A stretch of 64,000 bases of DNA from Manduca sexta (GCF_014839805.1 NC_051115.1:1734600-1798599), one strand, 5' to 3'. Positions 43,980 to 57,562 are shown, counted from the stretch's first letter. Numbers and translations are program-made. The notes: generated by a model not told the origin, from the letters alone.

Positions 43980-45730
43980 TAAAAGCTGATTTATTTCGGT
44001 GCAAGGATATTTCCTATTAACCTTTGTGTGAAGCAAGGTTTTTGTTGTATATTTAGAGCAATGTATCCGTGGCGAAGGGTCCGTTTAACTCGGTTTCTAT
44101 CAGCTTCCCTTTATGTACCATTTATGTTTGAATGACGAGACGAGCTTGCCGTTCGCCTGATGGTAAGCGATACGAACATAAACAGTAGAAACACCAACAC
44201 CTTGAATTACAAAGTACTGTTTGGTATTCCACTGCGCTTATATATAGTCTAAATCAAAAGGTCAATTTAGAACGTAGCCCTTCAATTCCGGCTATCACAC
44301 TAGAATATCTTAAAATCGTGAGGATATAGATTCGATTTTATTTTTCATAAAGCACTTTGTTCGCCGTCCCGGTTACTTAGGAAACGATTGAGCTTTTAAG
44401 CTTCCGGATAAACCCATTGAAAACCGAATATGCCTATATTAACGAATGTAGCTTAATAAATATTATCAGAATTAGTTCAATAGTGTCTGAAATTAATTCT
44501 TACAAACAAACTCTATTTAAATAATAAAAAATACCTTTATATAAAAACTAATAGAACTTAAATTTATCTATTTTAACCATTTTTATTATAACAAAACTAC
44601 TGACAATAATATGTATCCAAATTACAATGAATTTAAAATTTTATATCGAATTAAACAGTTAACATTTTGTCCCATACAAAAGACATCAACGCGTTAACCA
44701 CTAAATATTCCATTGACTGAAAATGAGAATAAAATTTCGCTTTTCTCGTTTAGGATCACTTTATCAGTTTGATGTGTGTGAAACTGGTCAAGTCCTGTGT
44801 TTGATACCCAAGTCGAGTAATAAAAAATGACATTTAATTCTATTGATATAACACGTAGGACTCCATTGTTATATATTAAAATTCCAAAAGCAATAACTTA
44901 ATATGTTCATACATATATGTTAAAAGATATTCAAAAATGCTATTGCAGTGTAAATTAATTTTTAAACGATACCAATTTATACTTATTAATTGCGCGACAT
45001 ATTTCATATTTTTAATATCGTCATTTAAGACATTCCATTACTATGTATTAATTTAAATGTTTATTTTCCTTATTTATTATTTAATTGTATAATTATCCCA
45101 ATTGTCTTTACATTAAACATAACTTTTATTTGTTAACTGTAATATTTGTACGCCAATTATGTTGCTCAACGAAGCAAGGTCCAAAAAAACCGTAACTACT
45201 TTCAAGGGCGTCGACAAGGGGGAGCAGGGACGGTCAGCTGCCCCACTCCAGAGGTTCTAAAACTCGAATGAATTCACCAATTCGATTCCTAATATTTCGT
45301 ACGCTCAATTACGCCCTGCTCTATGTCATTGTTAAAGCGGGAGAGAGGGAGTGGTGGAGGAACATGCGCTCTCGACTTTACGACCTACAATTCAAGCTTT
45401 TCTCATTCTCCATATCAACTTGGCCATCAGCTGGCGACGCTCTTGACTACTTTAACTTATTTATTAAAAGATTACAATACTTCAGTAAACGTAAGTCCAA
45501 CTCAGCAGAAGGAATTAAACTAACTTAATAAAACAATAAATCGATTAATGTTAGTTTCAAGCAGCGTTATGGCCGGTAACACAGTGACGTCACAGTTTGC
45601 TATTACTGTTATTTGACAGCCATCACCTCTACTAAATTTCAAATCTTTATAAATTAATAATTATTGCTTAGATTTAGAAAATTCTTTTTCCACAATATTT
45701 TAGATGACAATATTTTTTTACAAATATGTT
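43980..45730. other. AT-rich sequence without recognised genes
   Basis: Apart from a repeat C half copy at 44128-44240 and a moderately GC-rich block at 45180-45520 (overlapping short frames, probably old repeat), nothing was recognised. Confidence 0.35.
44128..44240 (-). repeat. Repeat C, half copy
   Basis: TTTGAATGACGAGACGAGCT to GTATTCCACTGCGCTT. Confidence 0.75.
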
Positions 45731-45736
45731 TTTAAA

Positions 45737-45999
45737 GACTGCCTCGGTGGCGTAGTTGTACTGCATGCGCAGTACGGCAGCGCTCTGAGGTCCTGGGTTC
45801 GAATCCCGGGTCGGGCAAAGTGATATTTGGGTTTTTCTGCTCAGTATCAGCCCGGAGTCTGGAATTTGTGCCCGATATGGCGATAGGCTAGCCCCCTATC
45901 ACATCATGGGACGGAACACACTTGGCGAAAAGTGGGTGCCCTGTTTGCGCCTCTGCAAACCCCGTCGGGAATAAAATGCGTGATGTTGTATGTGTGTGT
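45737..45999 (+). mobile_element. SINE-A, best full copy
   Basis: A tRNA-derived head carries box A-like TGGCGTAGTTGTA and box B GGTTCGAATCC. The body reads CGGGCAAAGTGATATTTGGG, and the tail holds ACATCATGGGACGGAACACA. The 263-bp non-coding copy has no tRNA acceptor-stem pairing. Confidence 0.85.
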
Positions 46000-47003
46000 A
46001 TTTTTAAAGAAATTGACAATGACCCATTGTCCCTATCCACCGTTTAGGGATAAAGGTATGTAGTCATTGTATATGTAAGGGTATCTTTTATATTTGTTGT
46101 AAGAATAAACAGGTACAAAGGCAAACTGTGAGAACGTATAATGAAAATATCATGATGTCATTAACACAGTGGCTTGTTTTCCTCGTGTTGCGGTCGAAGT
46201 GTGGATTAAGAGATTATACAAATATACTGGACAAGTTTATTGTTATACTAGCTTGTGCTCGCGGCTCTGCGTGCGTTAAATTTTCTGAGTGTCTGTCTGT
46301 ATATATAAGTGACTTAATTGAACGAATTATTATTATATAATTATAATCAAATATTCTCATGTACCTTGACTATATAAGTGCGACTATGTTCGCCTACGTA
46401 ATGAATAAAGCATTTTATTTTATAAAATAAAGTCTTTCTGGGATAAAATTCCTATTTTACATTTTCCCGAGATAAAATAGGGCCTATATTTTGAGTTAAA
46501 CCTCTAGCAATGTATCGGTGAAAACTACATTAAATTCCATGCTGTAGTTTTTGCGTGGTGCGTGTACAAACATACAGGCAATTTTCTAAAAATGTATTCT
46601 CACATATCATGATGTATGGTGGCATCCTAAGGGTATCCAAAGTGATATTAAGGTTTTTAGCCAATCCAATTTCAATTTTATATTAAAAAAACACAAAATC
46701 AATATTGGTTTGCCCAAAAAGCGCACATCTTTGACAAATACCAATTCGAGTGCCATCACAAGGCACACATATAAGGACAGAAAACAATATTATAATCAAC
46801 ATTTCCCGAATCAAAACGAAAAGGATACGCATTTCTATTGAGCGTAAAATCCGATACATCGTAAAACCTGTTTATTATTATTTGACATCAAGGATAGATA
46901 ATATTGTTTAGTTTTTGCTATCGCGTATTTTCCTAAAGGAAACTTTGTGGACTTTCCCGGTAAAAACATGTAAATTCTGTGATTGTACTGTTAAATAAAA
47001 AAA

Positions 47004-47320
47004 GCGGCGATAGCCTAGTTGGGTGTGGAACGGACTACCAAGACCAATGTCCGCAGGTTCAAAACCCAAGGGCACACACCTTTGACTTTTTTAAAATCAT
47101 GTGTGTATTCTTTGTGAATTTATCGTTCGCTTTAACGGTGAAGGAAAACATCGTGAGGAAACCTGCACATCTGAGAAGTTCTCTATAGGAATTTCGAAGG
47201 TGTGTGAAGTGTACCAATCCGCACTGGGCCAGCGTGGTGGACTAAGGCCTAATCCCTCTCAGTAGTAGAGGAGGCCCGTGCTGAGCAGTGGGCAAGTATA
47301 TAATACAGGGCTGATATTAT
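47004..47320 (+). mobile_element. SINE-B, full copy
   Basis: GCGGCGATAGCCTAGTTGGG head to GGGCTGATATTATTAG tail. Confidence 0.85.
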
Positions 47321-47427
47321 TAGTATTACTGTTAAATAAATTTCGTAATACACTCAACGGTTTATGAATGTAATTTTCAATACTGGTCAGTCTAAGTCTT
47401 AAATAGACGAAGCGATTTCCCTCCGAG

Positions 47428-47592
47428 GCAATTCTTGTGCGCTCGTTCTCCACACACGCACGCCAGCACACGGGGACATTTGCCGCGGCCCTAGCCACAC
47501 AGTCCTGTGTGTATACCTCATAGTTGTAAACATTAAGGCCTATAAGGGATCGTGAATATTTCCCTTCCTTCTCCGTTCCACCCATCATAAAG
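47428..47592 (+). repeat. Repeat H, left part
   Basis: GAGGCAATTCTTGTGCGCTC to CTTCTCCGTTCCACCCATCA, with a SINE-B piece directly after. Confidence 0.7.
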
Positions 47593-47594
47593 AG

Positions 47595-47822
47595 GGTAGC
47601 TGTAGTGCGGGCAGACTTCACACACCCTCGAAATTCCTATAGAGAACTCCTCAGGCATGTAGGTCTCCTCACGATGTTTTCCTTCACCGTTAGAGCAAGC
47701 GATAATTCACAAAGAAAATACACATAATTTTAGAAAAGTCAGAGGTGTGTGCCCTTGGGATTTGAACCTGCGGACATTCGTCTCGGCAGTCCGTTCCACA
47801 ATCAACTAGGCTATCGCCGCTT
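47595..47822 (-). mobile_element. SINE-B, tail-less
   Basis: CTGTAGTGCGGGCAGACTTC to CTAGGCTATCGCCGC; its distal part is replaced by the end of repeat H. Confidence 0.8.
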
Positions 47823-48042
47823 AAGGCCATTTATAGGAATAAAATCATAACCATCCTTAATCAAAGTTGAGTAGAGAGTTTTTGTAATCCAAAACAAGTA
47901 TGATCAGACATTGAGCTTACACATAATAAAAAAAAACGAATCAACAGGTCAATGACCCGGGTCAAAGTCGTTTTAAGTGATGTTAACAAATATGTTATTA
48001 AATATATTTTTTCTTTTTAAATGTCAATGAATGAGAATCTTT

Positions 48043-48212
48043 TGCTGGTGGTAGGATATGTGTTATATCCGCCCGGATAGCCATCACCGCACACATTGTT
48101 AAAACCAGCCATAGTGGCTCACATAAGTGTCGCGTTCCGGGATCAGCCTGTGTATATCCGGTTCCAACCAGCATAATTGTGTCGACTGTCGAGGGACAAT
48201 CATCTTTCGTAC
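48043..48212 (+). repeat. Repeat D fused to MITE-E
   Basis: TGCTGGTGGTAGGATATGTG to GACAATCATCTTTCGTACAG, where MITE-E half copy begins. Confidence 0.75.
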
Positions 48213-48375
48213 AGCATTAGTAGTGGCATTAGGGCGCGCACAATTGAAATTAATTTATATTAATACTTATTTTGTTCGTTACACTTTTTTATTTTACATC
48301 TACAGCTGAAGTAACTTAATATAAATTGTTATTTCCAAGTAGATAAGTATGTGGTTTCATTTAGTAACGCAATGT
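48213..48375. mobile_element. MITE-E copy 4, half element
   Basis: Only the right half (GGCATTAGGGCGCGC to GTAACGCAATGTCG) is present. It is fused directly to the repeat D copy at 48043-48212. Confidence 0.7.
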
Positions 48376-48469
48376 CGAAAATAATCTGTACATCGACTAT
48401 CTTAGGATGCTGATCTCAATTGATATCGCACTTGAGAGCGTAACTGAGTTACATCTATTTATATGAAAC

Positions 48470-48722
48470 TAGCTTTTGCTCGCGACTTCGCCCGCGTGTA
48501 GGAGTTTTCCGGGATATTTTTTTTCCGACTTGAAATGTATCGTTATATTATGACCAAATTACACAAAATCATTATAAATTATAGCCTATGTGTTATTCTG
48601 ATGTATAACCAATATTACTCTAAAACTTTCATCCAAATCCGTTCAGTAGTTTTTTCGTGAAAGAGGAACAAACATACATCCATCCTCACAAACTTTCTCA
48701 TTTATAATATTAGTAGGATATA
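48470..48722 (+). mobile_element. RTE-like tail
   Basis: ACTAGCTTTTGCTCGCGACT to ATTTATAATATTAGTAGGAT, closely the mirror of 39063-39312. Confidence 0.62.
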
Positions 48723-49189
48723 CACACACGTTATATCTTAACGTGTTATTATACACGGTTTTCGTACACGGGGAACAACAGGGAGACTGAATCACCTCTT
48801 CCCTGAAGGTATCAGGGCGGGTGGTCAATAAACCCGAGCAAAAAAGCTCGAGTCAGAGAAAACTTTGAAAGTTGAAGTAGGATATATCATAACAACATCA
48901 AATGTTGAGTATACGTGCTCGTGTTGATCTATAAATGTTTTTATTGCTTAGATGTGACAAAATTTACATGTTTATTAGGAACCGGTATTAATTTATTTCC
49001 GTTGAAACGTATAACAATAAAACCACCGTATTTTATCTTATAAATGCGTAAATTAATAGACGTGTGTACAGTCGGCAACGAAAATAACTTAACAAATATA
49101 AAATTACTTAAAAATTTATTAAAATAAAATACTTTATTTTTTCACGTAGACGAACAAACTTACTTATTTAGTGGCACACTATATCCGTT

Positions 49190-49475
49190 CCGTAAAAGTC
49201 ATGCTATATACTTGCCCGGGATATCAACTTTAACCGTTTACTGAGCGCACGCAACGGAAGCTCTCAAGAGGAATCATTTTCCCCGTTTCTACAATATTTT
49301 TATTGATGCTGCGCTCCTATTGGTCATAGCGTGACGTTATACACCCTATAGCCTTCCCCAATAAATGAGCTTTCCAAAACTGAAATAATTTTTCAATTCG
49401 AACCTATAATTTCTGATATTAGTGCGTTCAAATAAACAAACAAACAAATTCTTCAGTTTTATATAACAGTATAGA
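49190..49475 (+). mobile_element. RTE-like tail, second subfamily
   Basis: GTTTACTGAGCGCACGCAAC, CTCCTATTGGTCATAGCGTG and the TTTATATAACAGTATAGATG end. Confidence 0.55.
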
Positions 49476-49877
49476 TGTAATAAGTGTGGTTGTATTAGCT
49501 ATAAGTTATAATAATTAAATTATTGTAATCTTAGTATTAAGTCTGTTGGAAAACCTAATAAATAAATATGTAGAATCCTTTCGAAGTTTTAAAATAATTC
49601 GGATATTATTGTGTATGACTGTACACGCACCAACCTCTAATTATATTCATATTATTTTCCTAAAATAACAACAAGAAATATTTTTATCGATAAGAGCATT
49701 CAAACAACACTCATATTGTTTCTGAGTTTCACAATATTTATAACTCAAGTCCAAGATCCTGAATATCTCCCGTTCAACCCACGAAATAACAAACAACATT
49801 CTTGTAAGAACGAGGTCATCGGAACACGAAATGTCAGCGAGAAATATATGAACTTGCAATTTGTTTCATATTAAATA

Positions 49878-50042
49878 ATATCAGCCATGTATATACTGTC
49901 CCACTGCTGGGCCTCCTCTACTGAGAGGGATTAGGCCTTAGTCCACCACGCTGTAGTGCGAGCAGACTTCACACACCCTCAAAGTTCCTATAGAGAACTT
50001 CTCAGGTATGCAGGTTTCCACATCATTTTAGAAAAGTCGGAG
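49878..50042 (-). mobile_element. SINE-B, headless, joined to a repeat D scrap
   Basis: ATATCAGCCATGTATATACT to TTTTAGAAAAGTCGGAG, then GGAACGCGACACATACGTGG from repeat D up to about 50090. Confidence 0.7.
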
Positions 50043-50107
50043 ATGATTCCGGAACGCGACACATACGTGGACCACTATGGCCGGTTTTACCTAGTTAATA
50101 TGAAATA

Positions 50108-50394
50108 AACAGCAATAGCCAATTTGGGTGTGGAACGGACTGCCGAGACGAATGTCCACAGGTTCAAAGCCCAAACGCACCTCTAACTTTTCTAAAGTTA
50201 TGTTTGTATTCTTTGTGAATTATCGCTTGAAGGAAAACATCGTGAGGAAACCTGCATACCTCAGAAGTACTCTATAGGAATATTTAGGGTGTGTGAAGTC
50301 CACCAATCCGCACTACATCGTGGTGGACTAAGGCCTAATCTCTCAGTAGAGGAGGCACGTGCAGTGGGACAGTATATAATACAGGGCTGATATT
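50108..50394 (+). mobile_element. SINE-B, full copy
   Basis: AGCAATAGCCAATTTGGGTG head to ACAGGGCTGATATTAAATA tail. Confidence 0.82.
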
Positions 50395-50989
50395 AAATAA
50401 CCAAGTTATAAAACCACCAAATCTAATTTAGGATATACCACAAAAAAATCACAACCGCACACCTGCACGACATGACCTAATTTTACGCAATAATCAATTT
50501 TAAATTACAATTACTTTATATATAATCTATTTACTCCATTGTCATTTTAATGTATTTTTATATTCAATTTATATTGTGATTAATATAGTATTGTTATTGT
50601 GTGGTGCAAGTTCATATCATGGTTATTCGTGCTGTTTTACTTTAGTAGTTCATTCTTTATAGAGAATATTTGTAGTTATTATTTTTATTGTTATTTGTTT
50701 TCTTTTTTGTAACTTTGAGACTTCGAACTAGAGTCTGATATATTTAATTATTGTTACTGGTTTGTAAAGAATACGCGATACAAGTTCTAAACTTAGTGCG
50801 CATCTCAACGCAGTTGTAATAACCCAGATAATGTAAGTGCTATGATTTGTAAAATAAATAAAAATTAAAGTGTATGAGGTAATTCTGAGGTTTGGGGTTC
50901 AATATAGGGTCGGATAATGATAATTTTCTGCCGAAATCAGCTATTACAGTTTTGACAAAAATTCAAATCGTTTTCAAAATTACTTAATT

Positions 50990-51253
50990 ACATAACATAA
51001 CATAACATCACGCATTTATCCCCGAAGGGGTATGCAGAGGCGCAACTAGGGCACCCACTTTTCGCCAAGTATGTTCCGTCCCATGATGTGATAGGGGGCG
51101 AGCCTATCGCCATATCGGGCACAAATTCCAGACTCCGGGCTGATACTGAGCAGAAAAACCCAAATATCACTTTGCCCGACCCGGGATTCGAACCCAGGAC
51201 CTCAGAGCGCTATTGTACCGGACATGCAATACAACTACGCCACCGAGGCAGTC
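50990..51253 (-). mobile_element. SINE-A, full copy
   Basis: Mirror of the copy at 45737, with box B seen as GGATTCGAACC on the plus strand. It has a short ATAAC-type repeat tail (about 50990-51005). Confidence 0.85.
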
Positions 51254-51361
51254 TTAATTAACTATTACTTAATTAACTATTTGACAATTGAAACAAATAC
51301 TTATTGACAAAAAACTACCTTCAAAAACCGTTAAAAACAATCAAGCATTACCTATATTACT

Positions 51362-51445
51362 GTTGGTAGGTCTCTCATATGTGAGTCTGTCTGGGTAGGT
51401 ACCACCGCAATGTCTATTTCTGCCGCCAAGCAACAGTGTGTACTG
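51362..51445 (+). repeat. Repeat C, end fragment
   Basis: TGTTGGTAGGTCTCTCATAT to CAAGCAACAGTGTGTACTGT. Confidence 0.65.
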
Positions 51446-51714
51446 TGAAGTAACTGCTGTCCGACGTGCTTCCAAAAAAACTTATTTCAAGCCGCCTAAG
51501 AAGATTAGTAAATTACCACCTGTGAAGTGCCATATACCTATGCAAGAACCGGGTAGATTGCAAATTGATTGTAAATCCGTAAATCTTTTTATTTCAATTC
51601 ACGTAAACAGCTGAAAAGTTTGTTTGAAAGCGCCAATCTCATTAACTACTAAACCGATTTTAAATTCACTAATAGGAAGCAAGTCCAAGGCCACTCAACC
51701 CCGAGTTTTCTTAA

Positions 51715-51945
51715 AAAAAATATGTGTTATATTCTTTATGAATTATCGCTTGCTTTAACGGTGAAGGAAAACATCGTGAGGAAACCTGCATACCTGAGTT
51801 CTATATAGGCATTTTGAGGGTGAGTGAAGTCTCCCCGCACTACAGCGTGGCGAACTAAGGCCTAATCCCTCTCAGTAGTAAAGGAGGCCCGTGCAGTGGG
51901 ACAGTATGTAATACAGGGCTGATGATGATGATGATGAATAGGAAG
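51715..51945 (+). mobile_element. SINE-B, headless, GATGAT tail
   Basis: TGAATTATCGCTTGCTTTAA to GGGCTGATGATGATGATGA. Confidence 0.75.
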
Positions 51946-52734
51946 CTGAATTACTCCTGATTGCTACAGGGTACCTTTATCATTCCCGCGGGCGATGCAT
52001 CTAGCACAAGCTAGTCTAAATATAATATATAACTCAAAGGTGACTGACTGACATAGTGATCTATCAACGCACAGCCCAAACCACAGGACAGATCAGACTG
52101 AAATTTGGCATGCAGGTAGATGTTATGACGTGGGCATCCCCTAAAAAAGGATTTTGATAAATTCCACCCCTAAGGAGATAAAATAGGAGATGAAAGTTTG
52201 TATAAATCTACTTAGATTTTCGGCTGATTGAACTGAAATTAAAGATTGGAGCTACTATGATGAAGACGTTCGCTTAAATAGGATTTTGATAAATTCAACC
52301 CCCATAGGGATAAAATTAGTTTGAACCTATCAGTACCGGGATAATATGTAGCAAGACTTTTATCATACATTGGACTTTTATCCCGGATAATTCCTTCACG
52401 CGGGCGAAGCCGCGAGCAAAAGCTAGTGTTAAATAAAATGTATTCCACGCAAGACATTGAAACTAACAAGATCAATATACCTAACCTATTACGCGTTTCC
52501 AAGGCGAAACGTTTACGTTCATAACCGATATAACTGCATTAATTGCGGCGCGAAAATTTCCTTATTACAAGAATTGCAGTTTTAATTATAACCAGTCTGT
52601 AATGACACTGGATTCCACGTGGAATATATGTTAATGGCGATAGTCCTCTATCGTCACCGACGCTTGGCGAAAAGTGGCTTAGGTTGCTCCCCTGCCTTCC
52701 CCTTGAAGAATAAAAGCGCATGTGTTGCAGTGGC

Positions 52735-53400
52735 GAAGGGTGAAAGTTTTCAAAAGGTAACCCGATACAAAAAACATTGCCATTAACATATCGCGGCCAA
52801 TAACAGAAAACAAATACAAAGACAAAAGTAAATAAACGGAAAACGGAAGTCGATAGGGATCTGGTTGTATGGACGTTTGGCCGCGTGGCGACGTGGGCCG
52901 ATACGAAAACGAAAAACCCAAAAATCGCTTTACCCGACCATTACATCGCATTAAGGAAGTCACTAACACCAAAAATCAAACCGGCATCACCGCGAAAAAC
53001 CTCAACCACCAAACCACCATTGAATCCCGGAAAGTTCGCGCGGCGCATACACAAATAGCGACCTTGGTTACTGTCCATCTGTAAGCCATTAGTACGCTGT
53101 GCGCTGCGCAAGCGCAGGTAAACGACGTAAATTGTCCAATAAATTTCGTGTCAACTAGACAAAGGGATGGGCGCGCGTCGATGTAACAGAACATCGCCTT
53201 TTATCTCCTTTTAGACTTCGTAGCTTGCCCCTAAGACCGTTTGCAAAGGGTACAAAGAAACATTAAAATGACTATTTTTCAAATTTTATAGCGGTTTTTT
53301 ATAATTTTCTCCTGACGGTTCATAATCACGGGGGACGAGGTATTGATCATCAGAAAAGTCAAATTTACTATATTTACCTACATTTTACAATTATATAGAA
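52735..53400. other. Unassigned; overlapping short frames only
   Basis: Several overlapping open stretches on both strands (52679-53194) have no protein-like composition and no start context. Treated as non-coding. Confidence 0.35.
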
Positions 53401-53415
53401 TTTTCAAACGAGTTC

Positions 53416-53598
53416 TTGAGCGGAGACCACGACAAACGTAGTGTAGGACGCCCTCCAGCTAGGTGGAGTGACGATCTGCGAAAGCTCGTTGGTAAGACTT
53501 GGATGCGACAGGCCGAAGACAGGGTAAAATGGCGCGTATTGGAGAAGGCCTATGTCCAGCAGTGAACAAAGATATAGGCTGATGATGATGATGATAGA
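53416..53598 (+). pseudogene. RTE-like LINE, C-terminal fragment with GAT-repeat tail
   Basis: Fifty open codons read VGRPPARWSDDLRKLVGKTW, then MRQAEDRVKWRVLEKAYVQQ and a stop at 53563. This is the familiar end of the endonuclease/reverse transcriptase of RTE-type elements, followed by the characteristic (GAT)n tail. It is strongly 5'-truncated. Confidence 0.7.
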
Positions 53599-53729
53599 AT
53601 TTTCAAAAACAATGATACATAACAGCTACCCCTTTCTCAAAATTTCATAACCTTTACAACTTAATTATTGCGTGGATATTGACAATTGTTTTCAATTACA
53701 TTTTGGATGGCATACATCTATACATATTA

Positions 53730-53912
53730 TAAAACAAAGTCCCCTTTCCTGTCTGTCTGTATGTTATCGATTTACTCAAAATCTACTGAATGGATTTTTA
53801 TGAAATTTGGTATGGAGATAGTTTAAGACCCTGGGAAGGTTATAGGCTACTTTCTATCCCGGGAAAATATATATCCTTCACACGAGCGAAGCCGCAAGCG
53901 AAAGCTACTTTT
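53730..53912 (-). mobile_element. RTE-like tail
   Basis: CAAAGTCCCCTTTCCTGTCT to CACGAGCGAAGCCGCAAGCG. Confidence 0.6.
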
Positions 53913-54189
53913 TGATAAACGTTAAAAACTAGTCAACTATTCTATAATATCGATAAAAATATCACATCACTACAATATTCTATCTCTAACAGCTATTAAC
54001 ATGTATGGGAAAAATCCTTGATATACGTAAAGGTTTCTAACTACACATATACAATGATTTAGAACTTGAACTGACTTTGAAAGATCGCGCGTGTTAGCAC
54101 AGTCGTGTTGTGTGTAGGTAAACGTATGTTCGAATATATAACGATTATTTCGGTCTTTATTTCAAAAGGGACCTTATAATAATATATAT

Positions 54190-54470
54190 CAGCCCTGTGT
54201 TATATACTGTCCCACTGCACCGGCCCCCTCTAAACTAATAAATAATACTATCAGCCCTGTACACTGTCCCACTGCAAGGGCCTCTTTACTGAGAATAGGT
54301 CTTAGTCCAACACGCTTTAGTGCGGGCAGACTTCACACACCCTCAAAATTCGTATAGATAACTTCTCAGGTATGCATGTGTTCTGACGATGTTTTTCGTC
54401 ACAGATAAAGCAAGCGATAATTCATAAAGAATACACATATTTTTTTGAAAATTTAGAGGTGTATTTGTAG
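54190..54470 (-). mobile_element. SINE-B copies, short tail plus longer headless copy
   Basis: TATCAGCCCTGTGTTATATA at 54188 stops at 54228; a second tail CTATCAGCCCTGTACACTGT starts at 54248 and runs to about 54470. Confidence 0.7.
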
Positions 54471-55082
54471 TCCCTTTATTAACCGTATGTCATTCAAAAT
54501 TCTGTTTCTCAGGAACGCGTAGAGCTCAAGTTGAAATTCATATCAAATACTCGGGACTACAGTCTCTTTCAGATGTCAAAAAATAAAGATTGTAAGTCAA
54601 CGCGCTCAAATGTTATGAATGTTTATGTCACATTTTTTATAATATTATGCGATTTCACTCCAATCATGAAGTTTCGCAAGAAGTAAAGTAAAAGTAAAAT
54701 TATATTTCGATCTGACAATCCTACCCCGAACAATATACGTAAAAATCTCGACAATTTATTCCCCCAAAATTTGGGGGAATATTAACAAACTGGCAACACT
54801 GTCGATCACATTAAAATGAGCATTCGCACGTAATGCGTACAGAAAAATCGAAAGTGATTTAACCATATATGTATTTATGGACGAGTCACGACCCGTCGAT
54901 ATATGGTATACCCATTGGAGACGGGTTACATAACGCGCATGGGAACTGTTTCATCACGCTTTTCGCAGAGGTAGGCAGAGGATATACGCACATTTCGTCA
55001 ACTCAAGACAAATGTTATAGGGAATGAGAAAATTCCCATTTACTAGACATATTGACTACGGTCAGATACAAAGTAAAATAAA

Positions 55083-55335
55083 TGGTGGTAGGTATCTCAT
55101 ATGTGAGAGCCTGGATAGGTACCACCGCAATGTCTATTTCTGCTAAGCAGCAGTGTGTGGTCACTGTTGTGTTCCGGTTTGAAGGACATTGTAGCCAGTG
55201 TAACTAGACATAATAAAACTTAAAGATGTCTCAGAATGGCGAGCGCAGTGGAACACCAAACAATACTTTGTAATTCAAGGTGTTGGTGTTTCTACTGTTT
55301 ATGAGCGTATCGCCTCGTCATTCGAAGCAATAAAA
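55083..55335 (+). repeat. Repeat C, full copy
   Basis: TGGTGGTAGGTATCTCATAT to CGCCTCGTCATTCGAAGCAA. Confidence 0.8.
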
Positions 55336-56033
55336 AAATTACATTATATTATTTATATTTTCACTTAACTTAATACCTTCATACTGCAACTAGAGTATAT
55401 TGCAGATGAGATTTTGTTCTTGGGGACCGTCGATACTTATAAAACCACAGAACAGAGAGCCGTCAACAACTTTAGAAAGAGGAAAACAATGCACTCTTTC
55501 ATAAACTTGCACGCGCTTAAAAAGCAAACTTATTGTTTTGAAACTCGACTGATTATTATGTAAAGCTTTGGTAAATGTTATAATTGGGTTCCGTATGATA
55601 TAGGCTATTCGATTAGTTATTTAGTGGTGTCTGTGGACACTAAAAATAAAGAATAAATAAAAAAATAAAAAAAATACAAGAAAATTATTACGAATGATTC
55701 ATAAGTACCATCCATTATATATCATCTCGCTACGGACTTTAATTAAAATACGTATTCAATTTAAAGAAGTCATTAACAAAAATAACTAAATAAGTGAACG
55801 CTTGTGCCAATATGGCGTCGATTTTATGACGTCACACGTCTGTAAACACTAAACGTATTACACTAAATTAGATTACTACACTACATTGATTTCAACGAAG
55901 TCAATAAAGCCATTCATGAACACTGGACCGGGAACACTTATTTATTTTTACACTTTCGCTCTTTGTTACCTACGCCACTGCTGGACCTTAATGAAGGTCC
56001 CAAAAATACTGTAATGCCTTGTTCCTGGAAAAA

Positions 56034-56324
56034 AAATTATTTTTCATTGCTTTGAATGCGCATACTAGCTTGCCGTTCGCCTGATGGTAAGCGATACGAC
56101 CGCCCATAAACAGTAGTAACACCATCCAACACTTTGAATTATAAAGTTGTATTCCACCGCGCTCACCATCCTGAGACATGAGGTGTTAAGTCTTATTATG
56201 TCCAGAAGTTACACTGATTACAATGCCCACAACAGTGACTACACAGTGCTGCTTGGCGGCAGAAATAGACACTGCGATGGTACCTACCCAGGACTCTCAC
56301 ATATGAGAGACCTGCTACCAGTAA
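56034..56324 (-). repeat. Repeat C, full copy
   Basis: ATTTTTCATTGCTTTGAATG to GAGACCTGCTACCAGTAAAT. Confidence 0.8.
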
Positions 56325-56609
56325 ATTAAGAAGGATCTTCCATTAAAGCACAACCATTACATTTCTAAAATATTTCTAACTCAAGGAACCCGAATTCACT
56401 CGAGTGTCTCAAAAAAAACGCCCGCGTCCACATTCTGACATAATGGCATCATGTGATGGCGCACACATACAAATGATTGTTGGACCGCGCTCACGCACGG
56501 ATATTAAATACGGGCGTTTTTTGTTTTGTTTTTATTTTGATCTTTATGCTGTTATTAGTGTGGAGTTTTGTTGTAAAAACCCTTGGAATGTGCAAGTGGG
56601 TTTAATAAT

Positions 56610-56896
56610 AATATCAGCCCTGTATTATATACTGTCCCACTGCTGAGCACGGGCCTCCTGTACTACTGAGAGGGAATAGGGCTTAGTCCGCCACGCTGTA
56701 GTGCGAGCAGACTTTACATACCCTCAACATTCTTATAGAGAACTTCTCAGGTATGCAGTTTTTCTTCACCGTTAAAGCAAAAGATATTTCACAAAGAACA
56801 CATAACTTTAGATAAATCAGAGGTGTGTGCTCTTGGGTTTTGAACCGACGAACATTCCTCCAGTCCGTTCCACTCACAACTAGGCTATTACCACTT
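56610..56896 (-). mobile_element. SINE-B, full copy
   Basis: ATATCAGCCCTGTATTATAT to ACTAGGCTATTACCACT. Confidence 0.8.
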
Positions 56897-57348
56897 ATTA
56901 AGTATGTTACAATTCAAAACTACTAGCAACCAAAAATACTACAATATATTAAATCTATTCCGGTATTTATATCCAACTCTACGCGCCATTCCGTTCACAC
57001 TACACAAATCTCTCAACAGCAAAATGTGACTTAAAAAAAAAAATGTCCGCTCTAAACCTCAATTATAAACACACCTTTACCCACAAAAAAATCACCCAGT
57101 TGCAGACGTAATACGAAATCAAAAAAACAAAAACATACGTTCATAAAATGTGAAATTTTACCAACCAAACGGGTATTTGCTTCGGACTCCTCTTTTTGTT
57201 AACTCAAACTGTCCCTCGATGACATCATGTTTTAGATGAAACGCACGCGACAATTTGAATGCTAATAAACGTAGCATTACCCTTCTAGGGGTAGGCAGAA
57301 AACCATAAACACATCAATATCGCCTTTTTTTATACGCGCAAAGCATGA

Positions 57349-57562
57349 CTTCACTGCACCTGATGGTAAGTGAAGTGGGGTCCGATAGAATGTCGACTGA
57401 CGAGAGATGATTACCCCTCGGTCGACACAATTATGCCTGTTGGAACTGGATATACACAGGCTGAGCCCGGAACGCGACACACGTGGACCACTATGGCGGG
57501 TTTTAACACCTTGTGTGCGGTCGCTATCTGGGCGGGTATAAAGTATATCCTACCACCAGCAA
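57349..57562 (-). repeat. Repeat D, full copy
   Basis: CTTCACTGCACCTGATGGTA to AAGTATATCCTACCACCAGC. Confidence 0.8.

Noticed and set aside
45737..45815. tRNA gene
   Set aside because: Same reasoning: SINE-A head with tRNA-like boxes but no closing stem or CCA-side match, and multiple copies on both strands.
47004..47822. CRISPR-like array
   Set aside because: The repetition comes from SINE-B and repeat H copies of about 300 bp in mixed orientations, with no short regular repeats or spacers; the genome is eukaryotic.
52679..53194. Coding region suggested by overlapping frames on both strands
   Set aside because: Frames overlap in both directions, have no initiation or splice context and no recognisable domain.
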